From: CAVXFL01 sp963761015 | GTDB lineage: Bacteria; Pseudomonadota; Alphaproteobacteria; Acetobacterales; Acetobacteraceae | Direction: 5' to 3' | DNA length: 64,000 bases | NCBI GenBank assembly: GCA_963761015.1 | Contig: CAVXFL010000020.1 | Location: forward strand, 682,001 to 746,000 | In this document: piece after piece, positions 16,611 through 25,508 of the stretch | Layout: each line of letters starts with the position of its first letter | Position numbering within the stretch: the first letter of the stretch is position 1 | Notes under the pieces: generated by a model | The model's input: the letters and a program-made list of their open reading frames with translations, nothing else | Databases searched by the model: none | Told to the model about the DNA's origin: nothing | Translations under genes and position numbers: made by a program

Positions 16611-17696
16611 ATGACGAACGATCTCACCACACTCAAGAACGACACCGAAGCCGCCCTCGGGGCTGCCGCCGATCTGCGGGCCTGGGACGCCGTGCGCGTC
16701 GGCGTGCTCGGCAAGAGCGGCCGGCTCACAGGGCTGCTCAAGGAACTCGGCAAAGTCCCCGCTGAACAGCGGCGCGAACGCGGGGCCGCGCTCAACCGGC
16801 TGAAAGACGCGCTGTCGCAAGCCATCGAAGCGCGCCGCGCCACACTTGAGGCCGCCGAACTGGATGTGCGGCTCGTCACCGAGCGCCTGGACGTCACGTT
16901 GCCGCCGCGCCCGGCGGCACCGACCGGACCTGCGAACGGCCTCGTTCATCCGATCAGCCGCACGATCGAGGAAATGGCGGCGATCTTCGGCGCCATGGAT
17001 TTCGAAATCGCCGAAGGTCCCGACATCGAAACCGACTGGCACAATTTCGGCGCGCTCAACATACCGGCGCACCACCCGGCGCGCGCCGAGCACGACACGT
17101 TCTATCTTCCCGCGACCGACCCGGACGTGCCGCCGCGCGTCCTGCGCACGCACACCTCGCCCGTCCAGATCCGCACGATGCTGGAGCGCGAGCCGCCATT
17201 GCGCGTCATCGTGCCCGGCCGAACCTATCGCGCCGACCACGACGCGACGCACAGCCCGATGTTCCACCAATGCGAGGGCCTGGCGGTCGGGCGCGACATC
17301 ACGCTTGCGCACCTGAAGGGCTGCCTGATCGACTTCCTGCGCGCCTTCTTCGGCATTGCCAATCTGCCCGTGCGCTTCCGCGCCAGCTATTTCCCGTTCA
17401 CCGAACCCTCGATGGAGGTGGATATCGGCTGGAACCGCAAGAGCGGCGAACTCGGCGCGGGCGGTGACTGGCTGGAGATCCTCGGCAGCGGCATGGTGCA
17501 TCCGCGCGTGCTCGCCAATTGCGGCCTCGATCCGCGCGATTGGCAGGGCTTCGCCTTCGGCATGGGCGTGGAGCGCGTGACCATGCTGAAGCACGGCATC
17601 CCCGATCTGCGCCCGTTCTACGACAGCGACATCCGCTGGCTGCGCCATTACGGTTTTTCCCCGCTCGCCCCCGTCATGCTGCACGAGGGGCTGTGA
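16611..17696 (+). CDS. pheS: phenylalanine-tRNA ligase alpha subunit
   Basis: 361 residues, full length. An N-terminal coiled coil (about 1-90) precedes the class II catalytic core: HPISRTIEEMAAIFGAMDFE, motif 2 in IVPGRTYRADHDATHSPMFH, FPFTEPSMEVDIGW, and motif 3 in FAFGMGVERVTMLKHGIPDL. With PheT it forms the alpha2-beta2 enzyme that charges tRNA-Phe. The ATG follows the T-run of the preceding hairpin by six bases and has no Shine-Dalgarno sequence, unusual for this window; no later ATG fits the family. Confidence 0.96.
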   Translation: MTNDLTTLKNDTEAALGAAADLRAWDAVRVGVLGKSGRLTGLLKELGKVPAEQRRERGAALNRLKDALSQAIEARRATLEAAELDVRLVTERLDVTLPPRPAAPTGPANGLVHPISRTIEEMAAIFGAMDFEIAEGPDIETDWHNFGALNIPAHHPARAEHDTFYLPATDPDVPPRVLRTHTSPVQIRTMLEREPPLRVIVPGRTYRADHDATHSPMFHQCEGLAVGRDITLAHLKGCLIDFLRAFFGIANLPVRFRASYFPFTEPSMEVDIGWNRKSGELGAGGDWLEILGSGMVHPRVLANCGLDPRDWQGFAFGMGVERVTMLKHGIPDLRPFYDSDIRWLRHYGFSPLAPVMLHEGL

Positions 17697-17730
17697 TGGC
17701 CGCGACATCGTGCTCGGGCGTCCCAGCGCC

Positions 17731-20207
17731 ATGAAATTCACCGTCTCCTGGTTGCGCGACCACCTCGACACCGACGCCGATCTCGCGCGTATTCGCGACA
17801 CGCTCGATCGGATCGGGCTGGAAGTGGAAGGGATCGACAACCCGGCCGCATCGCTCGCGCCGTTCCGCATCGCCCACGTCATCGAGGCGGTGCAGCATCC
17901 GAATGCGGATCGCCTGCGCGTCTGCCGCGTCGACGACGGAGAAAGCATCGTCTCGGTCGTGTGCGGCGCGCCCAATGCGCGGAGCGGCATGAAGGCGGTA
18001 TTCGCGCCGCCCGGCAGTTTCATTCCGGGAACCGGCATCACCCTGAAAGTGGGTGAGATCCGCGGCGTGAAGAGCGCGGGCATGCTGCTGTCCGCACGCG
18101 AAATGGGCCTTGGCGATGACCATTCCGGCATCGTCGACCTGCCGGAGGACGCGCCGGTGGGCCGCCCGTTCGCGGACTGGGCCGGGCTCGACGACCCGGT
18201 GATCGAGATCGCGGTCACGCCCAATCGCGGCGACGCGCTCGGCGTGCGCGGTATCGCGCGCGACCTCGCCGCTTCCGGCATCGGGCGGCTGAAGCCCTGG
18301 GACGCGCCGCCGGTCCCGGCGCGCTTCGCCAGCCCGGTGCGCTGGGTGATCGAGATGCCCGAGTATTGCCCCTGGGTGCTCGGCCGCACCGTTCGCCACG
18401 TCCGAAACGGCCCGAGTCCGAAATGGCTGGCCGACCGGCTGACCGCCATCGGCCTGCGCTCGATCAACGCGCTGGTCGACGTCACCAATTTCTTCACCGT
18501 CGACCTCGGCCGTCCGCTGCACGTGTTCGACGTGGACAAGTTCGCGGGCGACACGCTCACCATGCGCCCCGGAGCGGGCGAAACGTTTCGTGCCCTGAAC
18601 GGCAAGGACTACACGGTCGCGCCGGACGATTGCGCGATCGCCGACGCGCGCGGTGTGCAATCGCTCGCCGGCGTGATCGGCGGCGAGGCTAGCGGCTGCG
18701 ACGACACCACGACGTCCGTCTTTGTCGAGTGCGCGCTGTTCGATCCGGTGCGCGTCGCGCTCACCGGGCGGCGGCACCAGATTGCCTCCGACGCGCGCCA
18801 GCGGTTCGAGCGCGGCATCGATCCCGCCCTGATGCCGCACGCCGTCGAGGCGGCCACGCGCATGATCCTCGATCTCTGCGGTGGCGAGCCGAGCGACATC
18901 GTCGCAGCCGGCACCCCGCCACATTGGCAGCGCAGCGCGACGTTGCGCTTCCGCCGCCTGGCCGAGTTCGGTGGGGTCGATCTGCCGGCCGAGGAAGCGG
19001 TCGACGCGCTTCAGCGGCTCGGTTTCGCGGTGCAGCGGCGGGACGGGGAAACGGTCACTATCGCGGTGCCGTCCTGGCGCAATGACATCGCCGCTTCGGG
19101 TCCGTTCGCCGCCCCGGACGTGGGGGTGATGCCGTCGCTCGATCCCGGGCGGGCCGTGTCCGCCGCGGAAGGCGCGGCGGCGATCGAGCCCGAGTGCGAT
19201 TTGATCGAGGAGGTGCTGCGGCTGCACGGGCTCGACGCTATTCCGCCGGTCTCGCTACCGCGCGCCGCCCCGGTGCCGCTGCCGACCCTGACGCCACGCC
19301 AGTCCCGCGCCGAACTGGCCCGGCGGGTGCTTGGCGCGCAGGGTCTGGCCGAGTGCGTCACGTTCAGCTTCACCTCGCGCAAGGACGCGGAGCTGTTCGG
19401 CGAGGCGCCCGAAGCGCTGCGCCTGCTCAACCCGATCGCGGCGGATCTGGACCAATTGCGGCCCACGCCCGTTGCCACCTTGGCGCGCGCAGCGCAGCGC
19501 AACGCCGCGCGCGGTTTTCCCGACTGCGCGTTGTTCGAGATCGGCCCCGGCTTCACCGAGGCCGGCGCGCAAGGCCAGCGCCCGATCGCCGCCGGCCTGC
19601 GCGTCGGCGCCACGCCGCGCCACTGGGCGGTGCCGTCCCGCCGGCTCGACGCGTTCGACGCCAAGGGCGACGTGTTCGCCGTGCTGGGAGCGCTCGGGCT
19701 CGGGCCGGAGTCGGTCACGATCACCGCCGATGCGCCGGGCTTCTATCACCCGGGCCGCTCCGGCGTCGTTCGCCAGGGGCCGAAGACGGTGCTCGCGAGG
19801 TTCGGCGAACTGCATCCGAGCGTGCTCGCCGCTGTGGAGCTGGACGCCGCCGTGGCCTTCGAGGTGTTCCTGGACATTATTCCGGAACTCAAGCGCCGCC
19901 GCAAAACCGCGCCCGACCTGCCGCCGTTCCAGCCGGTGCGGCGCGACTTCGCCTTCCTGGTGGACGCCGCCGTTGCCGCCGACGCGGTGCTGCGCGCCGC
20001 CCGCGGCGCCGAGCGCAGCCTGATCGCCGGCGTCTCGCTGTTCGACCGCTACGAGGGCGAGAAACTGCCGGACGGGCAAGAAATCGCCTCGCCATCGAGG
20101 TGGTGTTCCAGCCGCGCGAGCGCACGCTGACCGAGGCCGAGATCGAAGCCGCCGCCGCCAAGGTCGTCGCGGCCGTCGGAAAAGCGACCGGTGGCGCCCT
20201 GCGATGA
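17731..20207 (+). CDS. pheT: phenylalanine-tRNA ligase beta subunit (frameshift near the 3' end)
   Basis: About 824 residues after correction. Domains in order: B1 (MKFTVSWLRDHLDTDADLAR), tRNA-binding OB fold (RIAHVIEAVQHPNADRLRVC), B3/B4 editing domain (DVTNFFTVDLGRPLHVFD), B5, catalytic-like B6/B7 and the anticodon-binding FDX domain. The main frame ends falsely at 20130; the conserved ending LAIEVVFQPRERTLTEAEIE lies in another frame to 20207. Around 20083-20100 the DNA reads GACGGGCAAGAAATCGCCTC where GACGGCAAGAAATCGCTC would restore the family sequence, so two extra bases in GGG and CC are likely. B5 carries about 35 additional residues between WRNDI and CDLIEEVLRL. ATG 17731 matches the family start. 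Confidence 0.94.
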
Positions 20208-20216
20208 CCGATCCGC

Positions 20217-20798
20217 TCAGCGCCCGAACACCGGGGTGTCGGTGTGGTCCTCCAGCGCCGCCGCGCCCTCGGTCGGCAGGTCGACGTAGTGGTTCAGCGC
20301 CGCGTCCAGGTCGCCCTCCCACACCTCGCGCGGCAATTCGTACAGCAACTCGACCCCGTAGCCGTTGGGGTCGCGGAAGTAGACGCTGTGCGTCACCCCG
20401 TGCTCGACCCGCCGCTCGAACTTGACGCCCTTGCTTTGCAGGAACGCGAGCTGCCGCAGCCAGGAATCGCGGTCGGGCAGGGCGAAGGCGATGTGCGCGA
20501 TGGCGCACGCCGGGTTGCCCTCGGCGGAGGGCGGCGGCAGGTCGGGATTTTCGATCAGCGCGATGTCGTGGTGGTGGAGTTTTTCCCCGCGGTTGCCGCT
20601 GTAGAAGCGCATGGTCCCGCGTCTGGGCCTGCCCGCCGCTTGCGAGCGGAACTCGCCCACCTGTCGCAGGCCGATGATCTCGGTCCAGAACCGGTGCGAT
20701 TCCTCGATGTCGCGGACGTTGATGACGATGTGGTTGATGCCGAACGGCGTGGCGGGTCTCGCTGTATTCACCGTGGCGTCAAGCGTTTCGGCGTCCAT
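20217..20798 (-). CDS. VOC-superfamily (extradiol dioxygenase-like) protein
   Basis: 193 residues from ATG 20798, which has GGAGCAG upstream; longer in-frame extensions to 20954 lack a ribosome binding site. Two beta-alpha-beta-beta-beta modules are visible: FGINHIVINVRDIEESHRFW and AIAHIAFALPDRDSW, and the end module has THSVYFRDPNGYGVELLYEL. His in GINH, His in AIAH/THSV and Glu in ELLYE are the expected Fe(II)/Mn(II) ligands of catechol 2,3-dioxygenase-like members. The substrate is unknown. It converges on pheT with nine bases between stops. Confidence 0.82.
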   Translation of the reverse strand: MDAETLDATVNTARPATPFGINHIVINVRDIEESHRFWTEIIGLRQVGEFRSQAAGRPRRGTMRFYSGNRGEKLHHHDIALIENPDLPPPSAEGNPACAIAHIAFALPDRDSWLRQLAFLQSKGVKFERRVEHGVTHSVYFRDPNGYGVELLYELPREVWEGDLDAALNHYVDLPTEGAAALEDHTDTPVFGR

Positions 20799-20968
20799 TG
20801 GACTGCTCCTGCGGCCGGGCCGGCGAGCGGCGTAACCAGTTCCCGCATACTCCTTGGCCAAGTCGGTTGCCAGCTTAGTCGCCCCGGGCGATGGCGCGCA
20901 CAGGGCCAGGCCTTCCGCCGCGGTCAGCGCGCTTGTAGTCTCACGCTGAGCCAACGGGAGGAGCAGCC

Positions 20969-21388
20969 ATGGCCGTTACGCCGAATCTCGCGGGGCAGGA
21001 GACGCTGGACAAGTTGGCCTCGCGCTTCGTCGATGTTGCCGCCCTGCCCTGGAACCCGACCAAGATCGACGGGGTCGCGATGAAGATCCTGGTCGAGGAG
21101 CCGGAAACCGGGATGATGACCGCGCTCGTCCGCTTCGCGCCGGGGGCGAAGCTGCCACCGCACGAGCATGTCGGGATCGAGCAGTCCTACCTGCTGGAAG
21201 GCAGCCTCGAGGACCCCGAGGGCGTCACCACCGAAGGCAACTTCGTCTGGCGCCCGGCCGGCAGCCGCCATGTCGCCTGGTCGCCGAACGGCGCACTCGT
21301 GCTGGCGATCTATCAGCGCCCCAACGTGTTCCTGGAGGACCACGTCGGCGAGGAACTGATGCCGGAACTCGCCGAGACCAACCGATAG
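20969..21388 (+). CDS. ChrR-like cupin domain protein
   Basis: 139 residues. The single cupin fold has VRFAPGAKLPPHEHVGIEQS (HxHxxxxE metal motif) and WRPAGSRHVAWSPNGAL with the second motif His. The layout resembles the C-terminal anti-sigma ChrR cupin and other stand-alone cupins that bind Zn, Fe or Mn; enzymatic role unknown. A clear GGGAGGAG lies before the ATG. It is divergent from the VOC gene, and the two share an intergenic region of 170 bases. Confidence 0.82.
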   Translation: MAVTPNLAGQETLDKLASRFVDVAALPWNPTKIDGVAMKILVEEPETGMMTALVRFAPGAKLPPHEHVGIEQSYLLEGSLEDPEGVTTEGNFVWRPAGSRHVAWSPNGALVLAIYQRPNVFLEDHVGEELMPELAETNR

Positions 21389-21454
21389 TCGTCATCCCCG
21401 CGTCGCCTGTCGCCCGGGGCGAGACGGCGATGAGCGGGCTTCGGAGCGGCGGCA

Positions 21455-21917
21455 TCACGTGGCGGCGGCGCTTTCCAGCCGGCCGCGCGCGGTCATGAAC
21501 GGGCCCTGCGGCTGACGCTCGGGCGCGAAGCTGGCGAGGCCGGTGGGCGGCATGCCGATATAGATCGCCTCCATGCCGCCGCGCGCCGCGTAGGTCTCGT
21601 GCCAGAAGCCGGTGCCGGCGTTGTCCTTCAGGAACTCGGCCCACCAGCCGCGATGCGGCGCGGCCTTGGTGAACCGCTCCAAAGTCGCGAAATCGCGCCA
21701 GTACCTGGCGGAAACCCACATGCAGCGGCCCGAACAGCACGAACTCATGGGCCAGCAATCCATCGGCCCCGTTGCGCCGCAACGCGAAAAGTTCGCGTCC
21801 CACCCGCAATAGCGTCGGAATTCCGCGTGGACTGCGCACACGCATACCCAGATAGATCACGACCAGATCGGGCCAGGCGGAAAGGTCGACGGAACGTCGT
21901 GGCGCTTGCATGCGCAT
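21455..21917 (-). CDS. DUF4188 / monooxygenase-like protein (one frameshift)
   Basis: About 153 residues after correction. The first frame reads SVDLSAWPDLVVIYLGMRVR, IPTLLRVGRELFAL and LLAHEFVLFGPLHVGFRQ; the second continues YWRDFATLERFTKAAPHRGW, GTGFWHETYAARGGMEAIY and FAPERQPQGPF. The pieces fit the DUF4188 family, distantly related to ferredoxin-like monooxygenases. The junction at about 21700 reads CGCCAGGTACTGG, where CGCCAGTACTGG restores FRQYWRDF, so one extra G is likely. The start ATG 21917 has GGAG upstream. It is divergent from the TetR gene 49 bases away, whose product probably controls it. Confidence 0.78.
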
Positions 21918-21933
21918 GGCACTTGCTCCGTGA

Positions 21934-21952
21934 ATGTTTACGATGTAAATAT
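21934..21952. promoter_or_regulatory. candidate TetR operator
   Basis: TTTAC (21937-21941), three bases, GTAAA (21945-21949) form a perfect palindrome, extended by AT at each edge to 21934-21952. It is centred in the 49-base space between the divergent DUF4188 and TetR starts and is much more AT-rich than its surroundings. Palindromes of the TTTACnnnGTAAA kind are typical of TetR/AcrR regulators that repress themselves and a divergent neighbour. Confidence 0.65.
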
Positions 21953-21966
21953 GCGCCGGGAGGTAC

Positions 21967-22572
21967 ATGGTGTCAACGGCGAGTGCGCGCTATCACCACG
22001 GCGACCTGCGCTCGGCGCTGTTGCAGGCCGCGCTCGACATCCTGGAGGTGCACGACGTCCCCGGGCTCACCTTGCGCGAGGTGGCGCGGCGGGCCGGCGT
22101 TTCGCCGATGGCCCCCTACCGGCATTTCACCGACAAGGACGCGCTGTTGGCCGCGGTGGCCGAACAGGGATTCCGCCGGCTTTGCGAGCGGCTGAACGAT
22201 ACGCCCCACGCCGACCCGATGGCCGATCTGGCGGCGCAGTGCGGCGCCTATGTGCGCTTCGCCTGCGACGAGCCGGCGCTCTACCGGCTGATGTTCGGGC
22301 CGTTCCTGCGCTGCTTCGAGGATCATCGCGGACTGAAGGAGGCGATGGCCGCGGCCAAGGGGGAACTCACCCGCGCCATCGCCGCCGCCGTGCCGAGCGC
22401 CGAGGAGGCCAAGCGGCAGGACATCGCGCTCGCCTGCTGGTCGCTCTCGCATGGCCTGGCGTCGCTGCTCGTCGACGGAAGGCTGACCGGGTACGCGGCA
22501 ACGCCGGAGGCGATCGCCGCGCGGCTCAGCGCCGTGCTGCGCGACGGCCTGCGCCATGTCTGCCGGGATTAG
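21967..22572 (+). CDS. TetR/AcrR family transcriptional regulator
   Basis: 201 residues. The N-terminal HTH reads YHHGDLRSALLQAALDILEV, TLREVARRAGVSPMAPYRHF and TDKDALLAAVAEQGFRRL, all standard for TetR. The ligand domain carries the WHG-type segment (YRLMFGPFLRCF, ACWSLSHGLASLLVDGRL) seen in a large TetR subgroup. Its likely targets are itself and the divergent DUF4188 gene through the palindrome just upstream. The ligand is unknown. Its stop overlaps that of the convergent acyl-CoA synthetase gene by two bases. Confidence 0.92.
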   Translation: MVSTASARYHHGDLRSALLQAALDILEVHDVPGLTLREVARRAGVSPMAPYRHFTDKDALLAAVAEQGFRRLCERLNDTPHADPMADLAAQCGAYVRFACDEPALYRLMFGPFLRCFEDHRGLKEAMAAAKGELTRAIAAAVPSAEEAKRQDIALACWSLSHGLASLLVDGRLTGYAATPEAIAARLSAVLRDGLRHVCRD

Positions 22573-24698
22573 CGCCGGATCAGCGCATCGACCGCGACGA
22601 TGCGCTCGCCGGCGCAGATCAGGGGATTGATGTCGAGTTCGCGGAATCGCTCCGTCTGATCGGCGGCGAATTCGGAAACGCGGGCGATGACCTCGGCCAG
22701 CCGGCTCACGTCCACCGGCTCGCGTCTGCGGAAGCCGGTCAGCAGGGGAAAGAATTTCAGCCGCCGCAGCATGCGTTCGGCCTCCACTGGCGTCACCGGC
22801 GCCAGCGCGACGGCGGTGTCGTTCAGGAGTTCGACCAGCACGCCGCCCACGGCGACGAGCATCAGCGGTCCGAACAGCGGATCGACACGCGCCCCCAGCA
22901 TGACCTCGGTGCCCGGCGGCACCATTTGCTGGACCAGGACGCCATCCGCGCGGGCGCCGGCCTTCTCGGCGTTCGCCATCACCTCGGCCCAGGCGGTGCG
23001 CACCGCATCCTCGGAAGCCAGGCCGAGCCGCACCACGCCGGCTTCGGTCTTGTGCGGCAGATCGGGAGAATCGACCTTCATCGCCACCGGCCAGCCGAGC
23101 GCGGCCGCGGCGGCGGCGGCCTCGTCCGCGCTCCGGGCCGGCTGCTCCCCGACCACGGGCACACCGTAAAGCGCCAGCACGGATTTCGCCGCCCGCTCGC
23201 CGAGCGGCCCTTCCGGCTGCTCGGCGATCAGCCGGGACGCCGCCTCCGCCGCCCCGGGCGGCGAAATCCGCCGGGCCGTCTCCGCCGGCGCGGGCATTCC
23301 CGCTCCCCGCGCCCGCCAGATCGCCAGGGTCCGGAAGGCGCGGTCCATGGAGCGGAACAGGGCGATATTGGGATCGGCCTCGCACTCGCGCGCGCCCGGC
23401 CCTTCCCACAATTCGTTCACCCAGACATACACGACGGGCTTGCCGGCTTCCGCCGCGAGCGCGCTCAGCACCGGGATGCGCCGCACGGCGGGGGCATAGG
23501 CATAGACCTGCGGCACCAGCATCGCCGCGTATTGCGGATCGGCGAGCAGCGCGCGGGCGCAGGCGGTCAGGCTTTCCGGATCGGTCAGCACCTGCGCGGT
23601 GACATCGCAGGGATTGCGCGGCGAGCCGAACTCGGGAACGTGCGCGGCCAGCACGGCGCGCGTGTCGTCCAGCGGCTGGGGCAGCGGAACGCCGTGAATT
23701 TCTGCCTTGTCGGCGGCGATGATGCCGGCGCCGCCGGAGGTGGCGAGCACGGCGATGCCCGGCGCCTTGGGCCGTGGCGCCTTGGCGAAGAACGCGGCGG
23801 TCTCCATCACCGCCTCGAACTGGTCGACCACGATCGCGCCGGCGCGGTCGAAGGCGGCGCGCCAGGCGGCCTCGGAGCCGGCCAGCGCGGCGGTGTGCGA
23901 GATCGCCGCCGCCGCCCCCGCTTCGCCGACCGCGGTCTTGAACATGATCAGCGGCTTGCCGGCCGCGTTGGCGAGTTCGGCGGCGGCGATGAGCCGGGCC
24001 GGATCGGCCATGCCCTCGAACACGCAGGCGATGGCGCGGCAGGCGGGTTCCTCGGCCAAGTAGGCGACATAATCCGCCATATCCACGTCGCAGGAATTGC
24101 CCGACGTGAGGACGTGGCTCACCGCGCTGCCGTGCTCGACCGCGAGCGCCATGGCGAAGCCCAGCGCGCCGGACTGGCTGACGATGCCTACGGCGTGGGG
24201 CGCCGGCCGCCCGGGCTGCTGCGGCACCACCATGAAGGTGACCGGGGCGGCGCGGAGATAGTTGGCGATGCCGATGGTGTTCGGTCCGACGATGCGCAGC
24301 CCGCTTTCCCGCGCGATGTCGGCGAGCGCCGCCTGCATGGCCGCGCGCTCCGCCTTGCCGGTTTCGCCGTAGCCCGAGGCGAAGACGATGGCGCCGCCGA
24401 CCCCGGCCGCGGCGCATTCGCGCACGATCGGCTCCACCGCCTCGCGGTTCACGGCAATCACGGCGCAATCGGGGATTTCCGGGAGCGCCGATAGGCGCGG
24501 GAAGCACGGGCGCTCGCCGATGGTCGTATAACGCGCGTTCACCAGATGGATGCGGCCGTCGTACGCGGCCAGGTTCTTCAGCGCGCGATCGCCGAACGAG
24601 CCCTCGCGCGGGGACGCGCCAATCAGGGCGATGCTGCCGGGGTCCAGCAGCCGCAGCAGCTCGGCGCGGCGGTACGGCGGACGGAGGGGCGGTTTCAT
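22569..24698 (-). CDS. NDP-forming acyl-CoA synthetase (acetate--CoA ligase family)
   Basis: 709 residues, alpha and beta parts fused. Domains in order: CoA-binding Rossmann (LLDPGSIALIGASPREGSFG), succinyl-CoA ligase-like domains with the phosphohistidine loop AAAISHTAALAGSEAAW, then an ATP-grasp domain (PVAMKVDSPDLPHKTEAGVV and RFRELDINPLI). Such enzymes interconvert acyl-CoA plus ADP and phosphate with acid, CoA and ATP; the acyl specificity of bacterial members is mostly unknown. ATG 24698 precedes the conserved N terminus; upstream ATGs add a short Arg-rich stretch. It is divergent from an Lrp-type gene 160 bases away that may regulate it. Confidence 0.9.
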   Translation of the reverse strand: MKPPLRPPYRRAELLRLLDPGSIALIGASPREGSFGDRALKNLAAYDGRIHLVNARYTTIGERPCFPRLSALPEIPDCAVIAVNREAVEPIVRECAAAGVGGAIVFASGYGETGKAERAAMQAALADIARESGLRIVGPNTIGIANYLRAAPVTFMVVPQQPGRPAPHAVGIVSQSGALGFAMALAVEHGSAVSHVLTSGNSCDVDMADYVAYLAEEPACRAIACVFEGMADPARLIAAAELANAAGKPLIMFKTAVGEAGAAAAISHTAALAGSEAAWRAAFDRAGAIVVDQFEAVMETAAFFAKAPRPKAPGIAVLATSGGAGIIAADKAEIHGVPLPQPLDDTRAVLAAHVPEFGSPRNPCDVTAQVLTDPESLTACARALLADPQYAAMLVPQVYAYAPAVRRIPVLSALAAEAGKPVVYVWVNELWEGPGARECEADPNIALFRSMDRAFRTLAIWRARGAGMPAPAETARRISPPGAAEAASRLIAEQPEGPLGERAAKSVLALYGVPVVGEQPARSADEAAAAAAALGWPVAMKVDSPDLPHKTEAGVVRLGLASEDAVRTAWAEVMANAEKAGARADGVLVQQMVPPGTEVMLGARVDPLFGPLMLVAVGGVLVELLNDTAVALAPVTPVEAERMLRRLKFFPLLTGFRRREPVDVSRLAEVIARVSEFAADQTERFRELDINPLICAGERIVAVDALIRR

Positions 24699-24858
24699 CG
24701 GCCGACGGCGAAAGGGCCAGCGATCATAGCCGACCATGGTGGCCGCCATGCTCGGGCTGTCAATCGGCTTGCGCTTCCCGGGAAAGATTGGCGGATTTTA
24801 TCGCCACTCGGCCGTCGGCCCTGCTAACCTCTGCCGCCGAGTTGCCGAGCATTAGCCG

Positions 24859-25323
24859 ATGCCGCCGAGCGTGGAACTGGACGAGACCGATCGGCAGATC
24901 CTGCGCCTGCTCGCGCGCGACGCCACGCTGTCGCTGGCCGATATCGGCGCCGCGGTCGGTCTGACGCCCAATCCCTGCTGGAAGCGCATCCGCCGGTTGG
25001 AGCAGGCGGGCGTGATCGCCGGCCGCATCGCCGTGCTCGACCCGGCGAAGATCGGGCTGCCGGTGTCGGTGTTCGTGGCGCTGGAGACTGCCGACCACTC
25101 CGCCGACTGGCTGGAGCGGTTCGCCAAGGTGGTGGCCGACATGCCGGAGATCGTCCAGGCGTGGCGGATGAGCGGCGACGTGGATTACCTGCTGCACGTC
25201 GTGGTGCCGGACCTGCCGGCCTACGACGCCTTTTATCAGCGGCTGATCGGCGCGGTGCCGCTGCGCAACGTCACCAGCCGCTTCGCCCTGGAGCGCATGA
25301 AGGCGGCCCCGCTGCCGCTGTGA
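24859..25323 (+). CDS. Lrp/AsnC family transcriptional regulator
   Basis: 154 residues. The winged HTH is LDETDRQILRLLARDATLSL followed by IGAAVGLTPNPCWKRIRRLE and QAGVIAGRIAVLDPAKIGLP; the RAM/effector domain contains VQAWRMSGDVDYLLHVVVPD. Family members are octameric feast/famine regulators usually binding an amino acid. Divergent orientation to the acyl-CoA synthetase suggests local control; no obvious operator stands out. Confidence 0.92.
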   Translation: MPPSVELDETDRQILRLLARDATLSLADIGAAVGLTPNPCWKRIRRLEQAGVIAGRIAVLDPAKIGLPVSVFVALETADHSADWLERFAKVVADMPEIVQAWRMSGDVDYLLHVVVPDLPAYDAFYQRLIGAVPLRNVTSRFALERMKAAPLPL

Positions 25324-25508
25324 GGCGGCCGCCCAGCCGGTCTAAATCAACCATAAGTTGCATTCCTGGCGGCAGCGTGCTTTATCCGATGCGGCCACAA
25401 GGCCGATCGCCCGGTCAGCGGAACATCATGGGCAAAACCCGCGATGCGCGGCTCGCATCCGGGCGATGCGGGTGAATTCGGCCTAGGGCAGTAATCGGAG
25501 AGGCTTTC

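Noticed and set aside
16140..18605. An 821-codon open frame on the minus strand opposite pheS and pheT
   Set aside because: It is antisense to two genes with full motif sets and is a by-product of GC-rich codon use; it has Arg/His-rich composition and no domain.
21906..24494. An 862-codon plus-strand frame through the TetR gene and opposite the acyl-CoA synthetase
   Set aside because: It crosses two real genes in wrong frames and is a shadow of their codon bias.
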